A stretch of DNA of 64,000 nt, from NCBI GenBank assembly GCA_947496555.1, contig CANMDH010000004.1, positions 62,001-126,000 on the forward strand, read 5' to 3'. This stretch comes from an uncultured Aquimarina sp. (GTDB lineage Bacteria; Bacteroidota; Bacteroidia; Flavobacteriales; Flavobacteriaceae). Of this stretch, positions 17,459-26,628 are shown piece after piece; position 1 is the first letter of the stretch, and the number at the start of each line of letters is the position of its first letter. Made by a program: the position numbers and the translations under genes. A model generated the notes under the pieces. The model did not search any database and was not told the DNA's origin. It worked only from the letters and a program-made list of their open reading frames with translations.

Positions 17459-18748
17459 ATGAAAAAACTTTTAGCCATAGCTACCCCATCTATGTTGTTG
17501 ATTGCCCTGTTGTTTTCTTTTGTATCTGCAAAGAAACCCGAAGGAAACATACAAGTCATAGCAGAACAAGTTACTCCGATTCAATTTCCGCAACCACAGC
17601 AACCAGAAGCTCTTTTATCAGAGATTTCCAAAAAGAGATTAGAAGATGCAATTCAAGAATATTTTAATGAAGCCGTAAAGAGAAATCAAATAGTAGGCGC
17701 TTCTGTGTCTGTTGTTAAATGTGATTCTATCATCTACTCAGGAGGTTTTGGAAATAAGAATGTTGCTCTTAAAGATACTGTTAATGCTAAAACCATATTT
17801 AGAATAGGTTCAGTATCCAAAGGGTTTGCAGGAATATTAACAGGTATTCATGTACAGGATGGTAGTATTGGTTGGCAAGACAAGATTATTGACCACATAC
17901 CTAATTTCAGACTTGCAAATAAAACACAAACAGATAAAGTAACACTATCTCATGTGTTATCACATACTTCAGGATTACCATATCATAGTTTTACAAATCT
18001 TGTAGAAGATGGTTTAACACTAACAAGTATTGCAGGTCGTTTTAATGAAGTCCTTCCTCTACAGGAACCTGGGAATTTCTATAACTATCAAAATGCTATT
18101 TTCGCACTTAGTGGAGAAATTATCGAACGAGTAACAGGAAAATCATTAAAAGAAGTTATTCAAGATAGAATTTTTAACCCATTGCAAATGGAGACTGCTT
18201 CTGCAAGTTATGAAGCACTAGAAAAATCTGATAACGTAGCAATGCCACATCAACGTATAAGACGTGGTTGGAGACCTACCCGAATTAATAAAAAGTATTA
18301 TAATGCAATAGCTGCAGGAGGTATAAATGCCAGCGCTATTGATATGGGAAAATGGATGAAGTTTTTATTGGGTAATAATCCTGATGTTTTAATGTCTAAG
18401 GCGATGGATGATGTATTTAATCCAATTGTTCAAGTTGGAGGAAGAAGAAATTACTACCAAAGATGGCCGGGATACAAAGCTTCTTTTTATGCTTTAGGAT
18501 GGCGCGTTCATGAGTTTAAGGATACCAAATCCGGAGAAGTAAACAAGGTTATTCATCACGGCGGAGGAGTAAACAACTATCGCAGTGAGATCGCCATCTA
18601 TCCCAGTGAAGATATCGGTATTTGTGTGCTTTTTAATAGTCCTAATAAAATGGCAAAAGATTGTATTCCTAAAATACATGAGATTATAAAAGAAGTTATG
18701 CAATCAGAATCTAAGGATTACTTGGCAGAGTCTTTAGTAGCACTATAA
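17459..18748 (+). CDS. Beta-lactamase-fold serine hydrolase (class C/AmpC-like family)
   Basis: A 429-residue protein with an N-terminal signal/anchor segment (about 5-22) and a serine beta-lactamase/D-Ala-D-Ala carboxypeptidase domain. The catalytic SxxK is in GSVSKGFAG near residue 120, the YxN motif is in YNYQNAIF and the HxG motif is HHGGG near residue 365. Members of this large family act as peptidases, esterases or beta-lactamases, so a resistance function should not be assumed. It converges on comEC with only 15 bp between the stops. Confidence 0.88.
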   Translation: MKKLLAIATPSMLLIALLFSFVSAKKPEGNIQVIAEQVTPIQFPQPQQPEALLSEISKKRLEDAIQEYFNEAVKRNQIVGASVSVVKCDSIIYSGGFGNKNVALKDTVNAKTIFRIGSVSKGFAGILTGIHVQDGSIGWQDKIIDHIPNFRLANKTQTDKVTLSHVLSHTSGLPYHSFTNLVEDGLTLTSIAGRFNEVLPLQEPGNFYNYQNAIFALSGEIIERVTGKSLKEVIQDRIFNPLQMETASASYEALEKSDNVAMPHQRIRRGWRPTRINKKYYNAIAAGGINASAIDMGKWMKFLLGNNPDVLMSKAMDDVFNPIVQVGGRRNYYQRWPGYKASFYALGWRVHEFKDTKSGEVNKVIHHGGGVNNYRSEIAIYPSEDIGICVLFNSPNKMAKDCIPKIHEIIKEVMQSESKDYLAESLVAL

Positions 18749-18763
18749 AAATTCGAAAAGACA

Positions 18764-20827
18764 TCATTTTAGAATAAAAGCTCCCTTTTTGTCTGTACGA
18801 TGAAAGGGGATGTTATGTTTTTTACAACTTATTTCCCATTGATCAAGATAACTTCTATAATTACTACCATCGGCAATGATTTTCCAAGGAGTAAGACTAT
18901 CCAGCATACGATCAAAATGAATTTTTGGCGAGTTTGATAACAGAATGATCATAGGTTTTATTTCTTTTATATTATATATACCAGTACTATCGATCACTAA
19001 AAGGGTTTGTTGTTTATATTGGTAAACATTTTTTAGGGTTTTTAATGAAGTGTCTATTGTTGCTTGCTTCTGAATTAGATAATTGTCAAATAAAAAGTGC
19101 CTAGTGTTATTTTCTATATGTTCTTTACCGTAAAGTTGAAGTTTTTGATTTTCTAGAACCCCTAAAACAGTATTGCCCCGATTTTGAAAGATGATCAATT
19201 CCTCATGTGACGCAGCCATATTCTTTTCAAACGTTAATATCACAAATAGTAAACTTAAAGGAATTCCTACCCAATAAAGCTTTTGCTTTTTGTATTTCTT
19301 AAATAACATGACCGAAGTACAAATAAGAATATAGAACAGTATGAGCATCCTCCATGAAAATGAAATATGGTTGATTACAAAATCTTCTTGCTGTGCTACC
19401 CAGCTTACAATACCATTCATAAGATCAATACAGTGACCAAATACTTCGGCTAAGCTTTGGGGTAGGAGTTTAGACGAAGCCAAAATAATAACCACAATTC
19501 CAAATCCTAGAATTCCTCCTAAAAAAGGAATAATGATAAGATTGGAAATAAAAAACAAAAGAGGAAATTGATGAAAATAGAATAAAGACAGGGGTAACAA
19601 TCCTAATTGAGCAGCCATTGTCACTGTAAAAGTTTCCCAGAGCTTTTTAGAAATTAAAAATCTAGGTTGATATTGCTGGACGATCAGGGGTTGGATCCAA
19701 ACAATAGAGAAAACAGCGATATAACTAAGCTGAAACCCTACCGAAAACAATAGCAATGGATTGCAACATAATAATATAAACATAGAAACAAATAAGGAGT
19801 TGTAGATACTGGCTTGAGAACCAATTTGCATCCCAATTGCAAGAAAAGAAAACATGGTTACTGCTCTAAGAACCGATGGCGATAGACCAGCTATGATAGC
19901 AAAGCACCAAAGAAAAAGGAGACTCGTAAATAATGAAATGATCTTTCCCTTTTTCCCTTTTCTTTGTATAGGTTTTAATATTAAATTCAAGATCAATAAT
20001 AAGATCCCTACATGCAATCCGGATACGGCAAGAATATGAATGGCACCGGCATCTCTATATTCCTTAAACGTTTCCTTGGATATATCTTGCCTTTGACCTA
20101 AAAGCAGTGCATTAATAATGGATAATTGCTTTTTAGTAAATGAATAGTTAGAAAGCTTCAGGTTGATATCCTTTCTAATTTGATCAGCAATACGGAGTAA
20201 CGACCATTTTGTTTGTTGATTATTAATAAGTAAGTCTGAAGAAATAGTGATTTGATGATACAAATAATGATTACTCATGTATTTGGCATAATCAAACTGA
20301 TTAGGATTTAGTGGTTTAGAAATTGGGCGAATTTTGGCTAAGGTAGTGTAGGTATCCCCAACATGTAGAATATTGTTTAAACTGTCTCTAGGTATTTGAA
20401 GAAGTATATCACCATTTACCGTTGCATCTTCAATGCGTTCAATTGAAATAACATATTTATAATAGTACGAAGTTGATTTTAGATGTTCTTTTACAGAAAA
20501 TCGAATTCCTTTTTTGATATTTTGAAAACCGTTGTTAGAATTTATTTGATGGGTATAATGCTTATCATTGTTCCTGGGATTATGAACATTGACCAGAGTT
20601 ATCCCAAAAATGATAAAAAATAATATAGTAGCTATGGTGAAAGAATGCGATTTGGCAAACATCTTTTTTGACCGCTGCCAGAAGAAAATTAAAGCTCCCA
20701 TAGAAACTGAAAAACCTATGAAAACAATCTCAACGTTCAACTGCACAAAATACCGTATACTGATCCCCAGAATGGTAGATAACGTGATAATGATAAAGGG
20801 GACGTTTAAGAATCTTGTCTTTGGCAC
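18764..20827 (-). CDS. comEC: ComEC/Rec2 family competence membrane protein
   Basis: A 687-residue polytopic membrane protein that would form the channel moving single-stranded DNA across the inner membrane in natural transformation. Visible parts: N-terminal helices and a DUF4131-like OB-fold region (about 60-200), the competence domain with AGAIHILAVSGLHVGILLLI near residue 262, and many membrane helices to about 510. The C-terminal 170 residues are short and lack the HxHxDH signature of the metallo-beta-lactamase domain found in longer ComEC proteins; this reduced form is common in Bacteroidota. It lies at the left end of a minus-strand block with lpxB and surE. Confidence 0.9.
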   Translation of the reverse strand: MPKTRFLNVPFIIITLSTILGISIRYFVQLNVEIVFIGFSVSMGALIFFWQRSKKMFAKSHSFTIATILFFIIFGITLVNVHNPRNNDKHYTHQINSNNGFQNIKKGIRFSVKEHLKSTSYYYKYVISIERIEDATVNGDILLQIPRDSLNNILHVGDTYTTLAKIRPISKPLNPNQFDYAKYMSNHYLYHQITISSDLLINNQQTKWSLLRIADQIRKDINLKLSNYSFTKKQLSIINALLLGQRQDISKETFKEYRDAGAIHILAVSGLHVGILLLILNLILKPIQRKGKKGKIISLFTSLLFLWCFAIIAGLSPSVLRAVTMFSFLAIGMQIGSQASIYNSLFVSMFILLCCNPLLLFSVGFQLSYIAVFSIVWIQPLIVQQYQPRFLISKKLWETFTVTMAAQLGLLPLSLFYFHQFPLLFFISNLIIIPFLGGILGFGIVVIILASSKLLPQSLAEVFGHCIDLMNGIVSWVAQQEDFVINHISFSWRMLILFYILICTSVMLFKKYKKQKLYWVGIPLSLLFVILTFEKNMAASHEELIIFQNRGNTVLGVLENQKLQLYGKEHIENNTRHFLFDNYLIQKQATIDTSLKTLKNVYQYKQQTLLVIDSTGIYNIKEIKPMIILLSNSPKIHFDRMLDSLTPWKIIADGSNYRSYLDQWEISCKKHNIPFHRTDKKGAFILK

Positions 20828-20988
20828 TTTGAAAATAATTATATCGGTATACTATGCAATGTTAAGCGATGCTGGTTTCATTTTTTGAAACTGGAACAGA
20901 TTTAGGCTAAAAATATGGGTGAAGTTCTGAGGCAGGATAAGATTTAGGTGAGGATAGCCTAACTGTCAGGTTGAGCGGAATCTAGACC

Positions 20989-21193
20989 TTACTTCAAAGA
21001 CCGCAAATAAGCCCCAGGATTATTCAAAAAAGATTTGGTAATCGAATAATGCTCAACATCTTCTAAAGGTACTTGTACCATATCGTTTTCAGTAATTTCG
21101 TATAAGGAGGCCCCTGGGTATGCCATTAACATAGGAGCATGGGTCACAATAATAAATTGTGACATATGAGACTGTAAACGCTCGGGAATAAAT
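20989..21193 (-). pseudogene. C-terminal remnant of an AAA family ATPase
   Basis: An open minus-strand frame ends with TAA at 20989-20991 and reads back through the family-typical Walker-B-downstream segment SQFIIVTHAPMLMAYPGAS, then YEITENDMVQVPLEDVEHY and an ending NNPGAYLRSL. This is the C-terminus of the predicted ATPase family common in Flavobacteria. Only about 65 codons remain. Upstream, similarity fades near 21190 and an in-frame stop lies near 21236. There is no Walker A, no Walker B and no plausible start, so it is a decayed remnant. It separates comEC from the NlpC/P60 gene and shows that a gene was lost here. Confidence 0.72.
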
Positions 21194-21562
21194 ACATAAG
21201 AGATAATTGTTTTGTTAAAAAAATTGGTTTTTTCTCAGAGTTTCAAAAAAATGAAATTGGTACACCATACTTCACATGTAAAACAAAAAATTATTGAGAT
21301 TGTATAGTGAGGAATTTATTGTACCAATTGCAGGATCTATTATACAGATTACAATGCTCAGTATTATACTAAAAATATTTTATGGCGACCGAGTCATACA
21401 GAATGTAATGAAGCAATCCGTTCAAATAGTAAAAGATTACTTAGTCGTACCTTCTCGTAATGATATTAAATATTTGTCTTTAGATACTAATAAACCAGAG
21501 TATCCCTTGCGAGCTTCGGTTTTTATTTTTCTCTTCACTAACTACTAACTACTAACTACTAT
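21194..21562. other. Intergenic stretch with no recognisable gene
   Basis: Apart from a short tandem repeat at 21537-21560 I see no supported gene. An 84-codon plus-strand open frame (21294-21548) has no recognisable domain, no clear start signal and no partner. It lies beside the decayed ATPase and may be further debris of the same deletion or insertion event. Confidence 0.4.
21537..21560. repeat. Tandem 7-bp repeat (ACTAACT, 3.4 copies)
   Basis: The heptamer ACTAACT is repeated three times with a further partial copy, 2 bp before the stop codon of the NlpC/P60 gene. Such short tandem repeats vary in copy number by slippage. Confidence 0.8.
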
Positions 21563-22087
21563 TTACATCACAACCCTTCGGGCGCTTACAAAAGCTTTGT
21601 TCCAGTATTTTTCGTCAAGACTTGATATGATAACCCCTCTAGAGGTTGAAGCGTGAATAAATTTTATGGTTCCTTTGGTCTCGACTACCAGACCAACATG
21701 AGAGATCACGTTTTTTCTTTTATTGGTCTTAAAAAATAGCAAATCACCGATACCAACTTTTTTTAAGGAAATTGGTTTGCCTTGGGTTGCCATGGTTCTC
21801 GAAGTGCGGGGCAAAATGATGTTTTCCTTTTTAAAAGAAGTATAGACCAAACCAGAGCAATCCATACCTTTTTTGGTAGTCCCCCCGTATTTGTAGCGGG
21901 TACCATTAAAAGATTTAGCAAAGCTAACAATACTTTTTATTTTTCTATTGCCAGCGTAGTCACTCTTTTTGATCTTTGTGGTGCTTTTGGTCTTCGTAGA
22001 AATCACTGCTTTGTTCTTTGAGGAACTTCCGCAGGAAGAAGCAATAGCGCTTAAAAGAATTAGGATGTAGGTTATAATTTTTTTCAT
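21563..22087 (-). CDS. NlpC/P60 family (C40) cell-wall peptidase lipoprotein
   Basis: A 174-residue lipoprotein: the signal peptide ends in a lipobox-like AIASSC around residue 19. The catalytic cysteine is in MDCSGLVYTSF, preceded by TRYKYGGTTKKG, and the histidine is in SHVGLVVE, with IHAS following. These enzymes cut the D-Glu/diaminopimelate linkage in peptide stems of peptidoglycan. It follows lpxB by 13 bp, so it is an envelope-maintenance gene in the surE-lpxB transcript. Confidence 0.92.
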   Translation of the reverse strand: MKKIITYILILLSAIASSCGSSSKNKAVISTKTKSTTKIKKSDYAGNRKIKSIVSFAKSFNGTRYKYGGTTKKGMDCSGLVYTSFKKENIILPRTSRTMATQGKPISLKKVGIGDLLFFKTNKRKNVISHVGLVVETKGTIKFIHASTSRGVIISSLDEKYWNKAFVSARRVVM

Positions 22088-22100
22088 TTTGGGAAGGGTT

Positions 22101-23210
22101 TTATTTTATAGATTCTACAATAAATGCCGCAGTTTTATCACTGGCGCCTCTACCGCCAAGCTTTTTTTCGAGATCATAATAATCCAAAAACATAACGGCT
22201 CTTTTGTAATCATCAAGTATTATAGTAAGTTCTTCTTTCAGCCTTTTGGGGTTAAAATCACCTTGAATAAGCTCTGTCACTATGGGTTTGTTCATGATAA
22301 GATTTACCAAAGAAATATACTCTAGATTAATAATTCGTTTGGCAATTTGATACGAAATATAGCTTCCCTTATAACAGACCACCTGGGGGACCTTAAATAG
22401 TGCCGTTTCTAACGTAGCGGTTCCCGAGGTTACCAGAGCTGCATTACTAAGGCTTAGTAAATCATAGGTTTCATTCATTACCAAATGAACTCCTTCTTTT
22501 TTGATAAAAGGTTTGTAAAAAGAAACGTCTTGGCTCGGGGCACCGGCGATCACAAATTGATATTCGGGAAAATTATCTACCGCAGTTAACATGATGCCAA
22601 GCATTTTTCGAATTTCCTGCTTTCTACTACCGGGTAATATGGCTACAATGGGCCTATCATCTAGCGTATGTTTTTCTTTAAAGGATTCGGGCATAATCTG
22701 GGTATGATCCGCAATGGCATCAATTAGAGGGTGACCCACAAATTGAACTGGATATTCATAGGTATCATAAAAATCTTTTACAAAAGGTAATACCACATAC
22801 ATATAATCAACATACGCCTTTATGGTTTTGATACGGCCTTCTCTAGAAGCCCAAAGTTGAGGGCTTATATAATAATGCGTGGTAAAATTTTGAAGTTTTG
22901 CCCATTTTGCAATGGGTAGATTAAAACCAGAGTTATCAATTAAAATAACTACATCTGGTTGATACTGCTTGATATCTTTTTTACAGTATTTGATAAATCC
23001 AAGTATTTTACGAAGGTTTAATAGGATTTCTATAAACCCCATAAAAGATCGTTCCTTGTAATGTTTTACCAACGTACCGCCAACCTTCTGCATAAGATCA
23101 CCTCCCCAGAATCTTAATTCGGCATTGGGGTCTTCTTTAAGAATAGATTTCATAAGATTGGCACCGTGTAAATCACCAGATGCCTCTCCTGCAATAAGGT
23201 AGTATTTCAT
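22101..23210 (-). CDS. lpxB: Lipid-A-disaccharide synthase
   Basis: A 369-residue GT19 glycosyltransferase that joins UDP-2,3-diacylglucosamine to lipid X during lipid A synthesis. It starts with the characteristic YYLIAGEASGDLHGANLMK, and contains the VVILIDNSGFNLPIAKWAK segment, ILPGSRKQEI and the nucleotide-sugar-binding TSGTATLETALFKVPQVV. The length is normal. It lies in the surE-(98-aa membrane protein)-lpxB-NlpC order seen in related genomes. Confidence 0.97.
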   Translation of the reverse strand: MKYYLIAGEASGDLHGANLMKSILKEDPNAELRFWGGDLMQKVGGTLVKHYKERSFMGFIEILLNLRKILGFIKYCKKDIKQYQPDVVILIDNSGFNLPIAKWAKLQNFTTHYYISPQLWASREGRIKTIKAYVDYMYVVLPFVKDFYDTYEYPVQFVGHPLIDAIADHTQIMPESFKEKHTLDDRPIVAILPGSRKQEIRKMLGIMLTAVDNFPEYQFVIAGAPSQDVSFYKPFIKKEGVHLVMNETYDLLSLSNAALVTSGTATLETALFKVPQVVCYKGSYISYQIAKRIINLEYISLVNLIMNKPIVTELIQGDFNPKRLKEELTIILDDYKRAVMFLDYYDLEKKLGGRGASDKTAAFIVESIK

Positions 23211-23239
23211 CCAAAAAGATTGCTTTGTGTTATAAAATA

Positions 23240-23536
23240 TTATCCAAATTTACTAATTGCAATACAAATAGCTGCAATAAGTGTAGCAAGAAGCACGCCA
23301 CGAGCTCGATAGACCTTTTCTTTTTTAATAAACAGGAAGAAAACCACAAGGTTAGGAATTGCTCCAAGCACAATAAGGCTGCCAAACGAATCATTTTTCA
23401 GAGATGCTGTAATTGTTTCAGAAAAACCCAAATTTTGTGGACTCAAGGCCGAAAATATAAAAACACATACAACAAATCCAATACTATTTGCAATTAAACC
23501 GGTTATAAAACCGATTGCTATTTCTTTTTTAATCAT
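23240..23536 (-). CDS. Small membrane protein of unknown function
   Basis: A 98-residue hydrophobic protein with three likely membrane helices (about 7-30, 50-70 and 78-96) and a short basic loop KKEKVYRARG between the last two. Its ATG overlaps the end of surE by 8 bp, so it is translationally coupled to surE. I recognise no domain. Its position between surE and lpxB suggests an envelope-related role but proves none. Confidence 0.72.
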   Translation of the reverse strand: MIKKEIAIGFITGLIANSIGFVVCVFIFSALSPQNLGFSETITASLKNDSFGSLIVLGAIPNLVVFFLFIKKEKVYRARGVLLATLIAAICIAISKFG

Positions 23537-24317
23537 GTAATGACCAATTATTTAGTTCTTGTATAAAATGATGAGCAGTGAGATCAAATTGAGTAGGAAC
23601 TACTGAAACATATCCTTGTCTTAGTGCCCACTCATCGGTATCTTCGCCTTTGTCTTCGTTAATAAATTTGCCAGAAAGCCAATAATATTGCCGCCCCATA
23701 GGGTTAGTCCTTTTATCAAACTCCTCAACCCAATGAGCATTTGCCTGTCTGCAAATTTTCACACCTTTTATTTCTTCTTCGGGTAATCTAGGGATATTTA
23801 CATTAAGTACGACACCCTTTGGTAATCCATTTTCGAGAACATTTTCTACAATGGATCTTACATATTTCTTAGAAGGTTCAAAATTGGCATTCATACTATA
23901 GTCCAATAAAGAAAATCCTATAGCCGGTATTCCCTCGATACCCGCTTCTACCGCAGCACTCATAGTTCCTGAATAAATTACGTTAATGGCAGAATTTGAT
24001 CCGTGATTAATACCACTTACACACAAGTCGGGTTTTCTGGGCATAATCTCTCGAGCTGCCATTTTTACACAATCTGCCGGAGTGCCAGAGCAACTAAATT
24101 CTTTTTGAGGCGCAGTCTTGTCAATTACAATTGGATCACAGTATATAGTGCTGTTTACCGTAATTGCATGACCCATTCCGCTTTGGGGACTATCTGGCGC
24201 CACAACAAATACATCACCAATTTCGTTCATAACACCTATTAATGCTCGTATTCCTGGTGCGGTAATACCATCATCATTGGTTACAAGAATAAGTGGTTTT
24301 TTTTGAGCCATAGCCAT
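23529..24317 (-). CDS. surE: 5'/3'-nucleotidase SurE
   Basis: A metal-dependent phosphatase acting on nucleoside monophosphates. The motif LVTNDDGITAPGI follows the start, with VVAPDSPQSGMGHAIT and VSGINHGSN further on; the double aspartate and the asparagine are metal ligands. The frame is open back to a GTG at 24344, but the ATG at 24317 gives the normal N-terminus (262 residues); a second ATG two codons later is equally possible. It heads the surE-lpxB block and overlaps the next gene by 8 bp. Confidence 0.95.
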   Translation of the reverse strand: MAMAQKKPLILVTNDDGITAPGIRALIGVMNEIGDVFVVAPDSPQSGMGHAITVNSTIYCDPIVIDKTAPQKEFSCSGTPADCVKMAAREIMPRKPDLCVSGINHGSNSAINVIYSGTMSAAVEAGIEGIPAIGFSLLDYSMNANFEPSKKYVRSIVENVLENGLPKGVVLNVNIPRLPEEEIKGVKICRQANAHWVEEFDKRTNPMGRQYYWLSGKFINEDKGEDTDEWALRQGYVSVVPTQFDLTAHHFIQELNNWSLHD

Positions 24318-24484
24318 ATAATTTTTACGGTGATAAAAATACACTTTTTTTATACCAAATATTTAATGAAACAAGTGGAAGAAAGAATATTAGTTCATTT
24401 AAGAAAAATTTAGTAATATTACGGGTTATTGGCACGATTTTTAATGTATTTTGCTAAACAAAACCCCTAAATTTTTTTGAGCGT

Positions 24485-26620
24485 ATGAAAAAGAGTTTTT
24501 TGATTTTGATGCTTACCGTAATCGTTTCGGTTGCTTCTTGTAGTTTTACCACCAAAGTAGAGAATGGGCCGGATAAGGATAAACTACTGATTGATTTAAT
24601 AAGTTATGTTCTAGGAAAAGGACATTATGATGCAAAGGATATAAATGACGATTTCTCAAAAGAAGTTTTTGCAGATTATGTGGACGCATTGGACCCTCTT
24701 AAGCGTTATTTTTATCAAAGTGACATTGAGGAGTTTAAGAAATTTGAGAAACTTATAGATGATGAAATAAGAAATAAAGAGATCACATTCTTTAATTTAA
24801 CCTACAATAGACTTCAACAAAGAATGACTGAAGCTAGATCTCTGTATAAAGAAATCTTAGAAACCCCTTTCAATTTTAGGAAAGACGAAAATATTAGTAC
24901 CGACTACGAAAAACTTTCTTATTCAAACAATAAAAAGGAAATGAAAGATCGTTGGAGGTTACAACTCAAATTCAATGCATTGTCTAGTTATTATGATAAG
25001 GTTGAAGAACAATTAGATTCTGTTACTGCTAATAAAAATTATGATCGAAAAACCTCTATGGATCTTGAGGATGAGGCTCGTGAGATCACACGTACTTCTT
25101 TAAAAGAATATTTTGAATTTGCCGATGATTTAGAGCGAAAGGATTGGTTTACTATATACATAAATTCTATTGTTGAAGAGTTTGATCCACACACCTATTA
25201 TTTTGCTCCTCAGGATAAAGATAGATTTGATATCGCCATGTCTGGTAAGTTAGAGGGTATTGGTGCTAGATTGCAGAAAAAAAATGATAATGTAAAGATT
25301 ATTGAAATCATTTCTGGAGGCCCTGCCTGGCGAGGTAACAAGGTTGAGGTTGGAGATTTGATCATGAAGGTAAAACAAGAGGATGAAGAAGAACCCGTAA
25401 GTGTTGTAGGAATGCGCCTTGATGATGCAGTTAGTCTTATTAAAGGACCAAAAGGAACCAAGGTTTCGTTAACGGTTAAGAAAGTCGATGGTACTACTGA
25501 AATAGTCGAAATTATTAGAGATGTTGTTGAACTTGAAGAAACCTATGCAAAGTCGTCTATGGTGAAGAAAAATGATAAAACATATGGTATTGTTAATTTA
25601 CCAAAGTTTTATTTTAATATGCAAGACTACAACCAGCGTAATGCGGCAAAAGATGTTAAGCAGGAGATCATCCGTCTTAAAGAACAAGATATGGATGGCC
25701 TGGTGATAGACCTAAGAGATAATGGTGGAGGATCGTTACAGACAGTTGTTGATATTGCAGGTCTTTTTATCGAAAAGGGTCCTATCGTACAAGTTAGAAC
25801 AAAAGGAGAGTCTCCAGAAGTGTTAAGTGATAAAGACAGAAACATTCTTTGGGATGGTCCTTTGGTAATTTTAGTCAATGAATTATCTGCTTCAGCTTCA
25901 GAAATTTTGGCAGCTGCTATGCAGGATTACAAACGTGCTATTATTATAGGAAGTAGACAAACCTATGGTAAAGGGACTGTTCAAAATGTGATGGACCTAA
26001 ATAGATGGATGAGAAGTAATGACTTTGGAGATTTAGGAGCTTTAAAACTAACCACTCAGAAGTTTTATAGAGTTAATGGAGGTTCAACGCAGTTAGAAGG
26101 AGTAAAAAGTGATGTCGTAGTACCGGATCGTTATAGCTATATTGATATAGGAGAAAAAGATCAGGAAAATCCATTACCATGGGATAAAATTCCGGCGGCA
26201 GATTACAATACCTGGGATGGTTATATCGACTTTGATCAAACGATTAGCAATAGTAAAGCCCGAATGGCCGAGAACGATCAATTAAAACTGATTAATGAAA
26301 ATGCAAAATGGGTTCGCCAAAAAAGAGATATAAATATATACTCTTTACAGTATGACAAGTATAAGGCAAACATAGAGCTTAATGAAAAGCAAGCAAAACG
26401 TTTTGACGCAATAAACGACTATAAAACAAATTTAAGTTTCGAGTCGTTGCCTTATGAAAAAGAATTAATGATAAAAGATACAATACTAGAAGAGAAGAGA
26501 GGCAGATGGCATGAATCTCTAAGTCAAGATGTATATGTCGAAGAAGCTATAAGCGTTCTAGAGGATATGAAGATCAATAACATTCGAAGATCTAAAAACC
26601 CTCTTACGCTGAAGAATTAA
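24485..26620 (+). CDS. prc: Carboxy-terminal processing (tail-specific) protease, S41 family
   Basis: A 711-residue periplasmic protease that degrades or trims proteins from the C-terminus. A lipoprotein-like signal ends at SVASCS near residue 19. The N-terminal helical Tsp domain is followed by a PDZ domain (about 240-330, starting SGKLEGIGARL), then the S41 domain with the nucleophile in ELSASASEILAAAMQDY and the general base lysine in TYGKGTVQNV; a C-terminal helical domain ends the protein. It is 8 bp upstream of an ABC permease gene. Confidence 0.94.
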   Translation: MKKSFLILMLTVIVSVASCSFTTKVENGPDKDKLLIDLISYVLGKGHYDAKDINDDFSKEVFADYVDALDPLKRYFYQSDIEEFKKFEKLIDDEIRNKEITFFNLTYNRLQQRMTEARSLYKEILETPFNFRKDENISTDYEKLSYSNNKKEMKDRWRLQLKFNALSSYYDKVEEQLDSVTANKNYDRKTSMDLEDEAREITRTSLKEYFEFADDLERKDWFTIYINSIVEEFDPHTYYFAPQDKDRFDIAMSGKLEGIGARLQKKNDNVKIIEIISGGPAWRGNKVEVGDLIMKVKQEDEEEPVSVVGMRLDDAVSLIKGPKGTKVSLTVKKVDGTTEIVEIIRDVVELEETYAKSSMVKKNDKTYGIVNLPKFYFNMQDYNQRNAAKDVKQEIIRLKEQDMDGLVIDLRDNGGGSLQTVVDIAGLFIEKGPIVQVRTKGESPEVLSDKDRNILWDGPLVILVNELSASASEILAAAMQDYKRAIIIGSRQTYGKGTVQNVMDLNRWMRSNDFGDLGALKLTTQKFYRVNGGSTQLEGVKSDVVVPDRYSYIDIGEKDQENPLPWDKIPAADYNTWDGYIDFDQTISNSKARMAENDQLKLINENAKWVRQKRDINIYSLQYDKYKANIELNEKQAKRFDAINDYKTNLSFESLPYEKELMIKDTILEEKRGRWHESLSQDVYVEEAISVLEDMKINNIRRSKNPLTLKN

Positions 26621-26628
26621 AAAAATTA

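Noticed and set aside
17459-18748. Antibiotic-resistance beta-lactamase
   Set aside because: SxxK, YxN and HxG motifs prove the fold only; the family contains many peptidases and esterases, so resistance cannot be claimed.
21294-21548. 84-codon plus-strand open frame beside the decayed ATPase
   Set aside because: No domain, no clear start signal, no partner; mentioned only as possible debris in the intergenic entry.
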